64,000 nt of DNA from Podospora bellae-mahoneyi (taxonomy: Eukaryota > Ascomycota > Sordariomycetes > Sordariales > Podosporaceae), in assembly GCF_035222275.1 (NCBI RefSeq), contig NW_026946361.1, positions 248,001 through 312,000 of the forward strand, in the 5' to 3' direction. The notes below the pieces were generated by a model. It made no database searches, was not told the origin of the DNA, and worked only from the letters and a program-made list of their open reading frames with translations. Both the position numbers and the translations under genes were made by a program. Shown here one piece after another: positions 20,901 through 33,436 of this stretch (positions are counted from its first letter, which is position 1; every line of letters begins with the position of its first letter).

Positions 20901-23036
20901 CTACGGTCTGCGGGATGACCGACGAAGCTTACGTGAAAGTTGATCAACTGCTTCTTTGTGCCTCTTGGACTTGGCGGCTTCTGACTTCTTGATGTGTTCA
21001 AAGATGTGATCCAAAGTCAGATGATTGTCCTTGAAAGAAAGGCCGCTTTCTGGGTCAATGGGTTCCAGCCCATTCTACACAGCATCGAAACAAGGCACCG
21101 TCTTGCTGATGAGATTCAGCTGCCGCGCTGCACGCCTTTCTAGTCGCTTCGCTTGATTGGCTTGGTGCGCGATTGTACTGATAGAATGGGTGAAAGATTT
21201 CTTCATCTTCTGTTTTCCCGTCACGTTGGCCATCCAATCCACCACGGAACCCCCCTGAGTAAGATCGACCTGCTTCCAGTAGCCATCAGGATTCCTTGGG
21301 ATGTCACCAAAAAACCGCCTCGTCTTGCCTCCTTGCACGGCGTAAAGAAACTCCATGTCCACCCAGGAATTGCTGGGTGCGATCGTACCAAGTGCGTAAT
21401 AAAGTTGACCCGGTAGCAAGAGAGAGGACCCTCTCTCTCGATGTATTGGCAAAAGAGCAAATCATCATATCGCACGCAGACGATGAATAGACCACAGTGC
21501 AAGAGATGGGAACGATGAAAGCCGCGGAGGAACTCACCGAGATTTACCAATCTCCTGGCCTGTTTATCTTCTTCCTGGTAAAACAGGGCTTCGAAGTCTT
21601 GACGTACGTCGTAAACCGTGTTGAAGTCCGTCGATAAGATCTTTACTTCCTGATCCAGAATTTCGAAGGCATCAGGCGTGGCCGAAAAGAGTCTATGGAT
21701 GTCGAAGAATGCCGAAAAGGCAAAGCAGTGAGTAAAACGGAAAGCGATATCATGATCGTCCCCACCGCTGGAGAAGATGCCTGCGGCTACAATGCCTCGT
21801 AGTAGGTCTTCTTCCACGTGCATGGGAGCGGCGGCTGATTGAGCCTCGTTCAAGAAGTCACGAGCATCCAACATGAAGCGACAGAGTGCGCCACGGCCCA
21901 TTTTCCATTTCCCGTTGTTTGACATACCCGGCAAACTATCTTGCACCTGGAGTTGAGCCTTGCGATCGGATTCATGGCTTAAGCGAGCAAGAGTGTCGCT
22001 CTCAGGAGCCGAGAAGACAGAAATTCGTCTCTGCAACATGTCCTCAGCCAGCCACATGGTCCAGTCGGCAATAACATAGTCCTTTATCGAGCAATAAGTC
22101 CCGTTTCGACTGCCGCATTGGCAATGGGGTGGCCGGGCTTCTGCACGACGGAACCTTCTCTTGGTCGCAATGCATAGAATAGAGCTTTTCCAAAAGCGAA
22201 AGACACGACAAATCTCCAGAAGGGTACAAATCGGTGGCCACTTCCACTTCAATATCCTTGGCGAGTTGAATAGCTTTGTTTGATGCCACCGCGACCGACG
22301 TGAGATGCGCATCACTTTGAGATGCGAGGTTCAAAGACTGGCGACATAGTCGCGAAGGATCGTGGCAGTAGCGTGAATCGAGGCGAACAGGAGAAATGTG
22401 TCGAGATCAGATTGGTTGTCTTTGGCTTCGTATTGAACCTCCGTTGCGGGCTCCTGCTCATCGTCTTGACGTTCTGGAGAAACACTGACGGGACTCGCGG
22501 TCTTTTCTAAACCGGAACCAGACGTTTGAGAGACTGTTAGACCCTCGTACCGATTGGAAGACGTGGCATTGCTTCGCGATAGCCTGAGACTTCCCACCTT
22601 GGAAGTGACATCCTCCGTGTTTTGGTCGGCCGCTGGCAGTGCTTGTACAGTCTCAAGAACATCACGAACTTACTCAAGATCCCAAACACACGTGGCATGT
22701 CCATCGTTGTCCTTGGATTTTGACATCCTCGCCCAGATTGTCAAAAACATGGTCCGAGTTTTGATGGCATCGCGGAGCCGAGCGGGTAACGTCAATCGGT
22801 GCAGTAAATTGAGAAATGTCACAGCCCGCGCCTTTGTCTTGAGAATCAGCGATGGCCTTAGCCAGGGGGACAGAATCTCTCGTTTTCGGAATAAACTTGG
22901 TAACAGTCGAGCTGTCATGCTTTTTGAATAGGTGCCTGAGTATCTTCCCACCCTCTGCGAGCCAGGTGGTGACAATTTCGGTATCCCTCTTGAACTGTAC
23001 ATTGTAAGGAGGTAAAGTTTGGAGTTTGATATCCAT
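20901..23036 (-). pseudogene. DUF6604-like gene, decayed
   Basis: The N-terminus (MDIKLQTLPPYNVQFKRDTE, then IVTTWLAEGGKILRHLF) resembles the start of fungal DUF6604 proteins (aromatic-x-x-FKRDT-x-x-x-x-TWLA). Later conserved-looking blocks are DAIKTRTMFLTIWARMSKSK, IKDYVIADWTMWLAEDM, DHDIAFRFTHCFAFSAFFDI, SWVDMEFLYAVQGGKTRRFF, GSVVDWMANVTGKQKMK and NHLTLDHIFEHIKKSEAAK. At least two in-frame stops interrupt this order (TAA at 22670-22672, TAG at 21075-21077). Each reads as a C-to-T change of a Gln codon with good continuity on both sides. There are also frame changes near 22345, around 22100 and in the N-terminal part. An intron with a GTGAGT donor is likely near 21538. Function unknown. It is probably inactive, with some slips possibly due to assembly. 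Confidence 0.5.
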
Positions 23037-23348
23037 GTTGCCCTGTCATAGAGCAATCCAAAGAGGAAAGTCGACCTTCGGTAAACTGGACGATGGTGGT
23101 CTTCATGTAGCATGACATATGCGCAAAGTTGACTGTTGCTGGAAACGGTGACTCATAAGTTGTCACAATCTGGCATGCCGTGATGGTGTTTGCGCCTTTC
23201 ATCGGCGGCGTGGTCACAGATATGACTCTCTGCTCACCATCACAAACTCAATACCTGTCATCAAACATTGCATGCTCAGTTTCATGGTCTACCGAAAATT
23301 ATAGACATGTAGTTCGTTGAGCAGAAAACATGATGGCCAGCCGCCTCT

Positions 23349-23888
23349 TCAGTAATTTCTTCCGCGCAACGGGTCATCCATGTACAAATCCGCATGCACA
23401 TCCTCCTCGGCCTCGGTCGGCCGTCCTCCTGCCTCTCCAGCCCCCATCAGAATGGTGTGATGCATTCCCTGTGGAAGAGGATCGATGTCACCTCTGTCCG
23501 CAGCCACGTTGGCCTCGCTTTGCGTCGGGTTGACCTTGACCTCACTGCCAAAGACTTGGGATTCGTCAAACTCATAGTCGCTATTGGGAGTCTGGCCGTG
23601 ATAGATCACGGTAGAGTAGAAAGAGCGTGCTCGTTCGTCAATGGGAGAGGCAGCAGACGAAGGGAAATGGCGGTTGGCAGTAGTACCGGTTGTATGTGTC
23701 GACGGCCCAAAGATGGATCTGTTGGAGGTGAACTCCATGTGTTGAGCCTGCTGATCCGAGGTCCGATTCAGAGACGAGGCCGCCGATTTGGCACCCTGGC
23801 GAGCCCCTTTGGCGCGGGAGGCATATGGCCTGATGCCTAGGGTCATAGTTCTGGAGACGGCGGGTTTCATTCTGATGGCGGCATGCAT
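23349..23888 (-). CDS. Hypothetical protein
   Basis: 179 residues, not recognised. The N-terminus is basic (RMKPAVSRTMTLGIRPYASR, then AKGARQG) and could be a mitochondrial presequence. The C-terminal half is acidic and polar (DYEFDESQVFGSEVK, TEAEEDVHADLYMDD). There are no membrane segments or Cys motifs. The start may be the Met at 23888 or the later MKPAVS. It lies upstream of the decayed DUF6604 gene on the same strand, and translation of this frame is not certain. Confidence 0.35.
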   Translation of the reverse strand: MHAAIRMKPAVSRTMTLGIRPYASRAKGARQGAKSAASSLNRTSDQQAQHMEFTSNRSIFGPSTHTTGTTANRHFPSSAASPIDERARSFYSTVIYHGQTPNSDYEFDESQVFGSEVKVNPTQSEANVAADRGDIDPLPQGMHHTILMGAGEAGGRPTEAEEDVHADLYMDDPLRGRNY

Positions 23889-25020
23889 GACAGTGAATAT
23901 AATTAGGTATATGCAACAACTAGTTGGCTGCTAAAGGGGAAAAGAAAAGGTTGTTTGCCGAGGTTCCTTGGCCTTCAAGTATCATGTCTTGCAAAGCTTC
24001 AAGACTCCTCGTCCGTCCATTTGTGAGCGCGGGGCTGCATGCCGCCGTGACGTCGACTTGACAGAGGGCTCGACCAATCCCCGGCAACGTTGTCTGTGCG
24101 GCTTGGTCGTTTTTTGTCGGCATCATGTCACCATGATCTGGTCGTGAAGCCGAGCATTTTCGATATGAAAACAAGCACTCATTCACTGCCGGGGTTGTAT
24201 CGGGAGAAGCCGGTCGAACCCCGCATCCACTTGCAATGGTCGGCAGAGAGTTGTGTTGATGTCCTGATATTAACGGCGCAGCTACAGCGGGAACCTGGAA
24301 TGGTGTGCTTGGCTTTTTGTCTGCTGGATAGTAGTGACCTCAGATAGAGGGGCTTCGAAAGACTTCTCAACACCGGTATACAGGGTATCACCAGTCTTCT
24401 GGTAACCGTTTCCTACTCTGTGGAACCAAGCTCGAAGTGCCGAAGCCATGTTTCATGCGCACCAGATCACGGAACCGCCGGCAAGCAAAAGCGGTCTTTA
24501 GCTCGCCATGTTTCCAGATATGCCTGTCCAATCTGACCAACCAGGAACTCCTCATCCTGCTGGGTGAAAATTCACATCGACCGCGGACCATAGAAAAGAC
24601 TTGGGCGTCGCGCGTGTAACGTGGATATGCACAGATCTTCAGGGGCCTCAAATGCGGAGCCGGAGCTGTGCTGGGCAGCGATCGGCACCAGGTCCCAGAG
24701 ATCGGCCCGGCGATCGCCTCTCGGCAAGGGACGAGCGAGTGAGGAGCGCGTTAAGGTGTCACCGTGTTGCCCTTGGGAATGGTTACGCCAGGGAGATGAA
24801 ACGCGATGACCCTCTTTTGCCCAGACAAATGAAGTCATTCCCAGGGACCGAAGCCAGGGAGTCTTGCGTGGGGTTGGTGTTGGGCACACGCAGGGCTGAT
24901 CGCATGCCAACTTGCGAGATTCCCATATGAGAGAAAAGTCTGATATGCCCCCATACTTTTGGTCTCTTTGCTCTTTCTGGCCAAAACAACCACCGGAAAC
25001 ACTCGCAGCAAAGAACGACC
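23889..25020. other. Intergenic region
   Basis: About 1.1 kb with short overlapping open frames on both strands but no recognisable motif. It includes the promoter of the membrane-protein gene that starts at 25021. Confidence 0.4.
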
Positions 25021-26255
25021 ATGTCGGCCACAGTCCTCATCGGGCAGGCTCCCACCAATCTTGGCCCACTAACCACAACATTCACACCACCGCCAGAATG
25101 CACAGTAGCAGTTGGCGCAGGAAGGGGCGGGTTCCTTGGGGACTTGTTCGGGGGAGGGGATGACAAGAGTATTGCATATCTGGGACAAGCATGCTCTCGA
25201 AATCGAGCTGTTGATGATACAGCATGTTGGCCAGCGACCTCAGAGGGCGCAGAGTCAAAGAAAGCGCCATTGAACGGGTGGGGCTTCTACTCGCCGGGCC
25301 TGCATTGCCCAGTGGGTTATGCGACTGCTTGTGCGGCAACAGGTGGAAGTGGTGGGGGGTCTGGATGGCCGGTCCAATTCAGGCTTCTCGCCGGAGAAAC
25401 TGCTGTTGGCTGTTGCCCCAGGTTAGTATTCACAAAGAGAATATTGGTATCAGCATGACTGACCTGGGTAGTGGGTATGGTTGTGCCAATATCAACGGGC
25501 AAACATGCACCCTGGTGGTGACATCGTCGACTATTCCAACAGTCACCTGCGATGGCAGCAAAAGCCAAAACTTTGGCTTTCAAACCGTCCCAGACCCTGA
25601 AGCATCCATCACAGCATTCAGCATATTTGCCCCCATGATTCAGATCAACTGGCAGAGCAGCGATCGGCCAGCCACCACCACATCATCTACCGGCACTGGG
25701 TCAACAGCGTCCTCCACCAGACCAACAACAACAAACCCCCTAGCCTCGGCATCTGGCACCAAAGTCATTGACACAGAGGACGAATCTGCCGAAGAGACGC
25801 TTGTGCTCGATGATAATTCCCAGGCGACTGGGACAGGAAGGGTGCCAACAAGGACGCTTGAAGCTCCGGGATTGGCTTCGGATGCAGCTGATGCAAGCTC
25901 TGGCGAAGATAGCGAAGGGTTGTCATCGAACGTCAAGGTTGGACTTGGTGTAGTGGGAGCTTCCGTGGTGCTGTTGGCTTTGGTAATTGGGCTGTTTTGG
26001 TGCTGGAGGAAACGAAAGAATGCTGCAGAAGAGCAGGAGCTCGATCGGCTGTATGGGCAAAAGACTGCGACAGGTTCGACCAGTGATTTGACCAGAAGCG
26101 ACGAGATTCCTGGATGGTGTCGAGGACAGCGTTTGGCAACGCCGACGCAAAAGGAGCCATTTTTCAGGGAAAGTCTGCGAGAGATGAGGATGCCGGCAGA
26201 TCCATATCAACATGGAGGGTCGCCATATTTTCGGGACCCAGGATATCGTGTATAA
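25021..26255 (+). CDS. Single-pass membrane protein with Ser/Thr-rich stalk
   Basis: Two exons, 25021-25421 and 25472-26255, with a 50-nt intron (GTTAGT donor, GGGTAG acceptor, phase 2) give 394 residues. Splicing joins a Cys motif cleanly (VGCCPSGYGCANINGQTC). The layout is an extracytoplasmic Cys-containing domain (about 1-190), a Ser/Thr-rich linker, one transmembrane helix (about 290-312, VGLGVVGASVVLLALVIGLF), then a basic WRKRKN stop-transfer and a cytoplasmic tail. This is typical of fungal cell-surface proteins of the Mid2/WSC-like architecture, although I see no true WSC domain and no cleavable signal peptide. A stress-sensor role is only inference. Confidence 0.72.
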
Positions 26256-26577
26256 GTTTCATGTAGACCTCGCAGGTTAAGTTGTTGCAATGCAATGCCA
26301 TCTCATTCAAAAGAACAAAATGATTGAACCATTGCCAAGGCAGACATGTAGGGCTGCACGGACCATCTCTAACACGTGCGTCATCGCCAGTGGGTGCCAA
26401 GAGACAACCGCCGGCAACATGCAGAGAGCTCCCAATGGCCAGCCCAAGCGTCCATCCCATTGTTTCAATGGGGAGAATGCGACGAGAAAAACAGACGCGC
26501 GTGTCATGCTAAGAAGCAATTTATTTTCCTTTCTTTAGTTTCACCCAGTTTCTGCTCCTTGTTTTCGATATGAAACC
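26256..26577. promoter_or_regulatory. Intergenic / promoter of the UVRAG-like gene
   Basis: 322 bp between two co-directional genes. No gene or notable repeat seen. Confidence 0.45.
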
Positions 26578-28432
26578 ATGTCCGCCGAGTCCACGCGCCC
26601 CCTGCTGTTGCCCCAGAATCGCAAACTCCGTCATCTTCGAGGCATCTCGCTGAGAAACCTCGCCTTTACACGACCGCGCGGCCGAACCATTGACGATGCT
26701 GCTCTTAACAAGAGCCCTGCCAAGCTCGAGTCCCTGCGAAATTCACCCCAGATACACCATGCCCTCTCTTCGGAACAGCTACGACCAGGTCCAGGGCGGC
26801 GGAGGAGCACCAACCTTGTTGGTGCCAGTCCAGTGACGAGGCAGAAACGAATCGAGGATACATTCGACAGCAAGCTAGCCGACGCATTCTTCTCCCTCCA
26901 TGTCGAAGGAGAGGAAGAGCCCGTCTATATCAGCGAGGTTGCCGAGAGGGCTACAGTATGTTTGTTTTACCTTCAAGTATTGACGATCCAATGGAGGGGT
27001 AGACTGTTAATGCACCGGGCAGAATTTTAACTTCAGCTTATTCGAACTGTCTGAGCTGGACTCGACCATTACCCAGACCCCGAGAGTCATCATCAAGATA
27101 TGGACCAACAGACACGATACATGGAGCTTGCTGCTGGAGGACGATGTCGACCTGAGGGCGCTCAACTGGCTGGGCACCATGCAGAATGTGCACTTCCCAC
27201 CGAACAGCCTGGTCTTCTACATGGTTGACGGCATCTACTCGCTCGAACTCTCCAACAAATACCCCCCACCAAAGAAGATGCCCCCGACACCCACGTCGTC
27301 GTACAATGCGCTCATGCGCCTAGCAACACTTGACAATTCGATCCAAGACGCTCTAGCCACCCGCCAGTCACTCACTCGGCAGATTAACGACCTCCTGGCC
27401 AAAGAGACCCCCAACCAAGTCCCCGCAGCCCAAGACTCTCTCGCCCTCGCCGAGAAATATCTAGCGGTACAGAAACGCACCGTTGAAGCCTCCAAAACGC
27501 GCAACCAAGAGCTTCGCGCCTCAATCGAAGCCCGGCGGTCCGCCATTGCTGAAGGCAGGGCCCTCCAAGAAAGGGCCGAGACCGACGTTAACAACGCCAC
27601 CGAGAAGCTTGCCCACTCCAAGACACTCCTTGCCAGAACAAAAGAGCAAATTCATGGCCAGCGCCGGCGCATTTGCGAAGACCTTGACAGGATCTGGCGC
27701 ATCAACTCTGTCTCCACTCCTGGGACACCTCCCTTAACATTTACCATCTGCGATTTGCCGCTCCCCAACACGATTTACGACGACGCACTCCTCAAAGGAA
27801 CTGGAAGCGATACCCTCAGCGCTGCGCTGGGGTATGTAGCCCAGCTGACAGACAACCTGCAGTGTTACCTGGGTGTTCCACTGCCCTATCCCATCCGGCA
27901 ATACGGGTCTCGGTCAACCATCCGGGATGAGATTTCGCAACTACCAGACACACAACGAGATTTCCCGCTCTATGTTCCTAGGGGAGGGTCAAGCGCGCAA
28001 TACCGTTTCGACTATGGGTGGTTTCTACTCAACAAGGATATCGAGACGTTGTGTGTCAGCCAGGGGTTGAAGGTTGTGGACATCAGGCACACGCTACCGA
28101 ACCTGAAGTATCTGCTGTATGTCTGCAGCGCGGGTACGGACGAGATACCAGATCGGAAGAGAGGCGGAGTCAGGGGGTTGTGGGCGGGACGGTATAGGAA
28201 CTTGACGGTGGCGGGGATGACAGCAGATGATGAGGCGAGTAGCTTTGGAGGGAGTAGGAGGGGCAGCGATGCTAGCAGTGTCGTTGGTGGTATTGGGCAG
28301 AGGAGGGGCGAGGATCTGAGGGGGAAGATTATCGGCGGCAGTACCGGGAACGGGGGTGTGGCTGGGTTTGAGGAAGCGGAGGTCAAGATGACGTTGCGGA
28401 CGAAAGGGATGAGGGAGAGTGTTGCGCGGTAG
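26578..28432 (+). CDS. UVRAG/Vps38-type (Atg14 domain) protein of PI3-kinase complex
   Basis: Two exons, 26578-26955 and 27023-28432, with a 67-nt intron (GTATGT donor, GGGCAG acceptor, phase 0) give 595 residues. The family (UVRAG, Vps38, Atg14) tethers Vps34 PI3-kinase to endosomal or autophagic membranes. Visible features are a conserved start (LLLPQNRKLRHLRGISLRNL), a beta-rich C2-like section (FNFSLFELSELDSTI, RVIIKIWTNRHDTW) and a long coiled coil (about 218-345). The C-terminal domain has LGYVAQLTDNLQCYLGVPLP YPIR, FDYGWFLLNKDIETLC and LPNLKYLLYVC. The last two blocks are hallmarks of the UVRAG C-terminus. The frame is intact. Whether it corresponds to Vps38 or Atg14 cannot be settled by eye; the length favours Vps38/UVRAG. 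Confidence 0.88.
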
Positions 28433-28625
28433 AGTTTTGTCCTACAGGCGCGTTTAGCATTATCAGCAACTGGCATGGATGGGTATCATTAGGTTGTTTT
28501 GCAGCTTCAAGAATTTGAGATACCCCTTTTACTTGGTACCATTTCTCAAAAGAAACTACATCTTGTTGCTCCTATCGACTACCAACCCCCACCACACATA
28601 AAAGCCCATTGGCTGAAACATTTAT

Positions 28626-29134
28626 CTACACAGCCTCAAAAGTCTGACTGCCAACATAAGAAGTAGGGTTGGGCTGAGCAACCCAGTCGGCCGCGGGGCT
28701 GAAAAAGTCCAAGATCACCGAGGTCCCGACGACGTGAACATCCGACACCACGATCCGGTACTCGTTGAACGGGGTCTTGTTCCACCGGAGGAACACGAGA
28801 GGGTCGCTGCTCGAGGTCCAATGGCCAGAGTTGGCGGGGATGGTGCTGCCCGAGGTGGTGTGCGAGAAGTTGACGGTGATGTTTTCGGGGAGGAGGGTTA
28901 GGGTGGCGGCGTAGCCGGGGAGTTTGTTAGTCGGTGTGGAGGGGGTGAGAAAGGGGGGTTGAGGACTGACGAGCAGGAGGTGGAGGTGCAGGTTGCTGTG
29001 AACTTGGAGAAGCGGGCAGAGGTGGAGTGGCGGGCTTCGATGGCGGCCGGGGCGGGAGCAGGAGCAGGAGCCGCGGTGGTGAGGGTGGTGAGGAGGGCCA
29101 AGGGGGCGGTGGTGAGGAGGGTGGTGAGCTTCAT
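28626..29134 (-). CDS. Small secreted protein, frame slip in the middle
   Basis: A signal peptide (MKLTTLLTTAPLALLTTLTT, then AAPAPA) and a first part containing ARFSKFTATCTSTSC read in one frame. The rest (LPGYAATLTLLPENITVNFS to SYVGSQTFEAV) reads in another, with a change of minus one near 28965. No intron fits: there is no AG acceptor before the second part. The second part is coherent, with N-glycosylation sites (NITVNFS) and a beta-rich pattern, so the gene is likely whole in the organism. It resembles the many fungal secreted proteins of about 170 residues of unknown function. Confidence 0.55.
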
Positions 29135-29218
29135 TTTGAGAGTTGGAAGTGAGCAAGTTGGTTGTGTCTGTTGGTGATGAGGATGGTAAAAGAAAACAGA
29201 GGTGTGGTGGGGGAACAT

Positions 29219-30080
29219 GGCCTTCTTATAGAGGGATTTCTTCCACGCTTTTCTCTCCTGAAGAGGTTATTTGTCATTGATTCTCAGGGGATGCCATGTT
29301 GACGCTTGGGGAGCTTCAATAGTGCCATGTAGCCTGTTCCTTTGTAAGGGTGTTGCATGAGGCTATCCAGGTGGCCTGCCTCACGAGTCCATTGTTTTGC
29401 ACGCAATGCAATCCAGATCACGCCCAAGTTTGGTACGACATGCTCATTCGCACTTTGCCCCTGGCACTATGCTACATATAGGAGTCCTGTTTTGGTTGGT
29501 AACTGGGCTAACCTTTGGCAAGACCGTCTGCTCTCGAAACTTGAATATGAGGCAGCTCCCAGCACAACTGGAGTCAGTCCAATACTGCTGCTAACGGATC
29601 ACTCGAGCAACTTGACGGCGTCTCTCCGAGTGTTGCTCTGTTGTCTCATAGACTGTCCCTCAAAATGGTGAATGTGGTAGTCCCCCATACCTATGCGATA
29701 GTCTGACATAACTGTGTGACCAAAACGCTTGGGTCGACCTCCTCTCAGTTCTAGCGTGACTCTGCCAGCTTCATGTTTAGACATCTCACCGTCGGGGAAA
29801 ATGTAAGACAAGGATGGCAAAAGTCCGAACCTGTCACTCACAGAAATCTCTAGCTTGGAAACGTCTAGTGTCAGCCCCAGGAAGGCTCTCCGGACCAATT
29901 CAAGTGTGGCGGACATGTAAGTCATGATCCTACCCGTCAACTTGTAACTGACAGGTTCTAGTGGTCTTTCGAAAACCAAACAACCCACCGCCACAATGAC
30001 ACACCGAACGGCATTCAACTTCCACCGAGAACCCGAAGAGCATGAACAAGAATAGAAAAAATTTGTCACCAAAGTCACTA
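29219..30080. other. Intergenic region
   Basis: About 0.86 kb between two - strand genes. An open frame of 159 codons (29599-30078, -) is present but has no recognisable feature. Most of it is probably the terminator of the rhodopsin-like gene plus spacer. Confidence 0.4.
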
Positions 30081-31686
30081 CTACTCCTTTGTGATAGTAA
30101 CCCTCGTATCAACTCTAATCCTGTCATCCGGCACCGCAGCCCCAGGACTTAACCTGCCCGTCCTGAGCATATAATCCATCCGAGCATCCTCCCCCGGCCG
30201 ACTCCTGCTAACCAGAGACCTCAGGCTGACAGGACTAGAACTCAAGTTTTTCCCCTCAACATCCACTGCCCACCCAGAATCCGTCCCATCCCTAATCTCC
30301 ACATACCGATCATGATTCCCCCTCACCCCCATCGCTCCCCATCCACCACCCCAAGCCAATGTTTGCTGTTCCTCCTACTCCCTCCCTTTTCCTGAAAGTT
30401 CTCCGACTCCTCCCCCGACGACCCCAATCCCTGGAATCCATACTGCAAATCCGTCGGACTGGCCAACGACCCCAAGTCATTCCGCACTCCCTTTGACGGC
30501 CTGCTCCCAATCGTAGGAGGCCCTCGTCCGTTGATCCGCCCCTCCGCGTAATTATAATACTGGTTGCTATCCCCCGCACCACTTTGCCCATTCGACGATC
30601 CTGATGCCCTCGAGCTGAGAAGCCCAGGGAAGAACTTGGCGATAAAGGTTTCAACGTCATGACACAGGCGCAAACAATAGCACCGTTAACCTCAACTGCG
30701 GTAAGATAGCTGAGCTCGGCAGCGGCGTAGGTGAAATCAAGGTCGGTCTGAACCCGAATAAGCTGCATCAGTCGAAGGATAGAAATAAAACAGACCAAGA
30801 ACCCAAAACCAAACACCCCGACAATGCCAGCTTCTGGCGGCGAGGGAGGCGGATGGACCAGACAACCGGCATGGGCAACAAAAAGATCAAAAAGTCAGTC
30901 ACTATTTCCCCTTGTTAGCTGTCTCTCCCCGAGAGATGAACCCAAGGCAACAACAAACCCATATGCATCCCCGTATTGCTCCACCAAACACTCTGCGCAT
31001 GGCAGTACTTTTTCTCCACGGTAAAATCCCAATAGCTATTCAGCGGTATACACGCCGTAAACGTCGCCAGCGCCATGAACAGGTGCGTGATGATCACAAT
31101 CCCGAGCAGGATCTGCCCCGCCAACCTCGCCCACTTGAAGGTGAACAAATGGATATACAGCAGCAGGATGCTGATTTTGGAGAAGCAAAGCGTGATGAGG
31201 TAGAACAAGATGCAGTACCAGGCCGCCCGGCCCCAGGCAATCGCCGAGGGGGTGTCGTTGGGGTCAAGATCCCAGACGTGCTGACCTGCGCCGTGTGTTG
31301 CTTGTTCAATCACCCCTCCGCATGTTGCGCCAGCGAATATCTGATCATGGCTTGTGTTAGAAAGTGTAGCAAAATTCGCACAAAGCTAGACGTGAAAATA
31401 CCAAGGCAACAAGTATACTCCAGTCTGAGCCCCCAATCACTTTGATCAGGACCCCTCTAGTGTAAAATCGGAGGGCCACAAAAAGGGCTGCGATGAACCA
31501 ACATATCGAAGCCGAGGCAATGATATTGACCATAAGAGAGTCATGGGCTAGACCTGCAAAGTCGACTACTGGGGCCCCTGGCGGCGGCGGCGGCGGTGGT
31601 GGTGAGGATGATGATGATGATGATGATGGCGGAGGTGGAGAATCTGGTGAGGGGTTGGGTGGTAATGTGGTGGCGGTGTCAATCAT
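30081..31686 (-). CDS. Fungal rhodopsin-family (SAT4/PTH11-like) seven-helix membrane protein, interrupted
   Basis: Exons 31686-31402, 31340-30959 and then 30901 downward use introns of 61 and 57 nt with consistent phases. After a Pro/Ser-rich start (poly-Ser from a GAT repeat near 31610) come membrane helices with family signatures: LRFYTRGVLIKVIGGSDWSI, GAGQHVWDLDP, LITLCFSKISILLLYI, ACIPLNSYWDF, CHAQSVWWSNTGMHMV, TDFLIFLLPMPVVWSIRLPR, AAAELSYLTAVEVNGAIVCA. The conserved order is broken by three frame changes of minus one, near 30820 (LALSG to GVFGFGFLVCF), near 30645 (MTLKPL to IAKFFPGLL) and near 30350. The C-terminal tail ends VDTRVTITKE. Membrane location is certain; the ligand or role is unknown. 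Confidence 0.78.
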
Positions 31687-33436
31687 GGTGATTGACGACT
31701 ATGTATGGTAGCAATCGATCCAACTTTGTCCTGCTATTCGCCCTGGACGCTCCAACATAGTGTTGCAACCATACACACTAGGAAAGCTTCAAGTCCCGAC
31801 GGGTGGTTTGACAGCTTCTTGGTTGACCTTAGCTTGTGGGATAGGGTAGCCGGGGAGGAAACACAAAACGAATGTCGGTTTAGAAAGAATGAAGCAAAAA
31901 AGGGTCTGAGCTGGGGTAAATTTGGCTCCTATCTTAGCTGACTATATACCAGACACGGATACATGAACACGGCATCGGGCTGGGAAACTTGTGCATCTGG
32001 GGTAATTAAAAGACGAGATGGAGGGTTCTGTATCCGAATATGCAGCTGCGGAATGAAGAGTCTGGGGTCGAGCAAGCAGAAGCGGGGCAGAGCAGGCATA
32101 CCGAGAGGTATCTGTCAAATGGCAGAGACGGGAACCGATGCGACGTTGTCTCGGTTGGGCCAAGAACTTCTTGGGGAGAGGAAGCTGAAGTTCGGGTCTG
32201 CCTCAAGATATAGCTTCGGCAATTCTTATGCTTGGGCAATAACGAAGATGCGCACGGACAAGGACGGACGGCAGCGAGATAGTGGGTTGGGCATGTTGCA
32301 TGGGGCAGCAGTTTGGTACTGTTGGTGCCTGTCAGCGCTGTCAGCAAGCCCCGAACCAAGGTGTAAGGGATATCCAGATATGGAGAGACCGGATGGACGA
32401 GATCGGCGGCGGTGGAAGCATATGGGATCGCGAGATTGCAAAAAGATCGGATGACACTTGAGCCAGCGCAGAAGTGCAGGTTGGATCATGCGGCTAAGAC
32501 ATGACGTTTCAACTGTTCAGGGCCAGGGAACAACGGGGGATCTGAGGGTCCGTTGCACAATCGACATTGCGAGGATCTCATCTGAAAGCGACGGAACAGG
32601 GTAACTTAATAGAATGAGGAATGGTGCATTTGGTGCATTGGCTGTGGCGCAAATATTGAGCAAGAGAAGATAGGAGGATAGTTCCCTCGATGGGTGCCTG
32701 TGCGTGCAGTCGAAATGCAACCCTGTAGCAACTGCCATTAGCAAAACAGCTTATTATGTGGGGACCAAGGAAAGAGCACTGAATGAAGATGCATTGCTCT
32801 GTGTAATCAAAAGAGGCATTCTCAAACCAGACACACTCCGGGTCTTGTATCTGGCCGACCGGCCGGATAAATCAACAGAAGAAAGACTTGCCCCGGTAAC
32901 CACAACTGGGAGCTGTTGGTTGGTGGCTTCGTAATTGGCCTCCGCGATTGTAGCCATTGGAGGGGCAATAGCCGGCAGGCACTTTTCAATATGTTTTGAT
33001 TGCCGCCTGGTAGCGAGGATGATATGATATTAAACTGGAACTGCAAAAGAGATGGCGCACAGATGGGAACTTCATCAATAGTAGGTAGGACCCTTGTATT
33101 ATCATGTCCAGATATTCAGGTTTTCTTACATTATTATGTTCCCGTATTCATCGCATTGGCCTTGAAGGAGAGGTACTCAGCATGATTCAAACAGGATTCG
33201 ACAAGCGTAACCTATCAATGATTGTTCAAAGCTCTGCAAGAGAAGAAAACCACAGCCAACAGAGATAAGGGTATTACTCGCTAGCCTATGTATATATGTA
33301 CCTGCCTATGCTCTCTTGCATTTGCCGCCCTCTTATTTTGTACTGCCAGCTGCTTTCACCTCTGCTCAGCACAAAGAGACAGAATCTTTGTTAACATGGC
33401 AAAACCTTAATCTAAAGATAACTCTTACGACCAACC
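31687..33436. other. Long intergenic region
   Basis: About 1.75 kb between two - strand genes. Open frames (for example 31963-32454 +, 32006-32359 -) are unconvincing and overlap on opposite strands. Nothing structured was seen apart from ordinary short repeats. Confidence 0.4.

Noticed and set aside
28898-29134. Intron to explain the frame change in the secreted protein at 28.6-29.1 kb
   Set aside because: There is no AG acceptor between the last residue of the first frame and the first conserved residue of the second, so splicing cannot join them.
31963-32454. 163-codon open frame on +
   Set aside because: No motif, no neighbour context and competing frames on -; judged non-coding.
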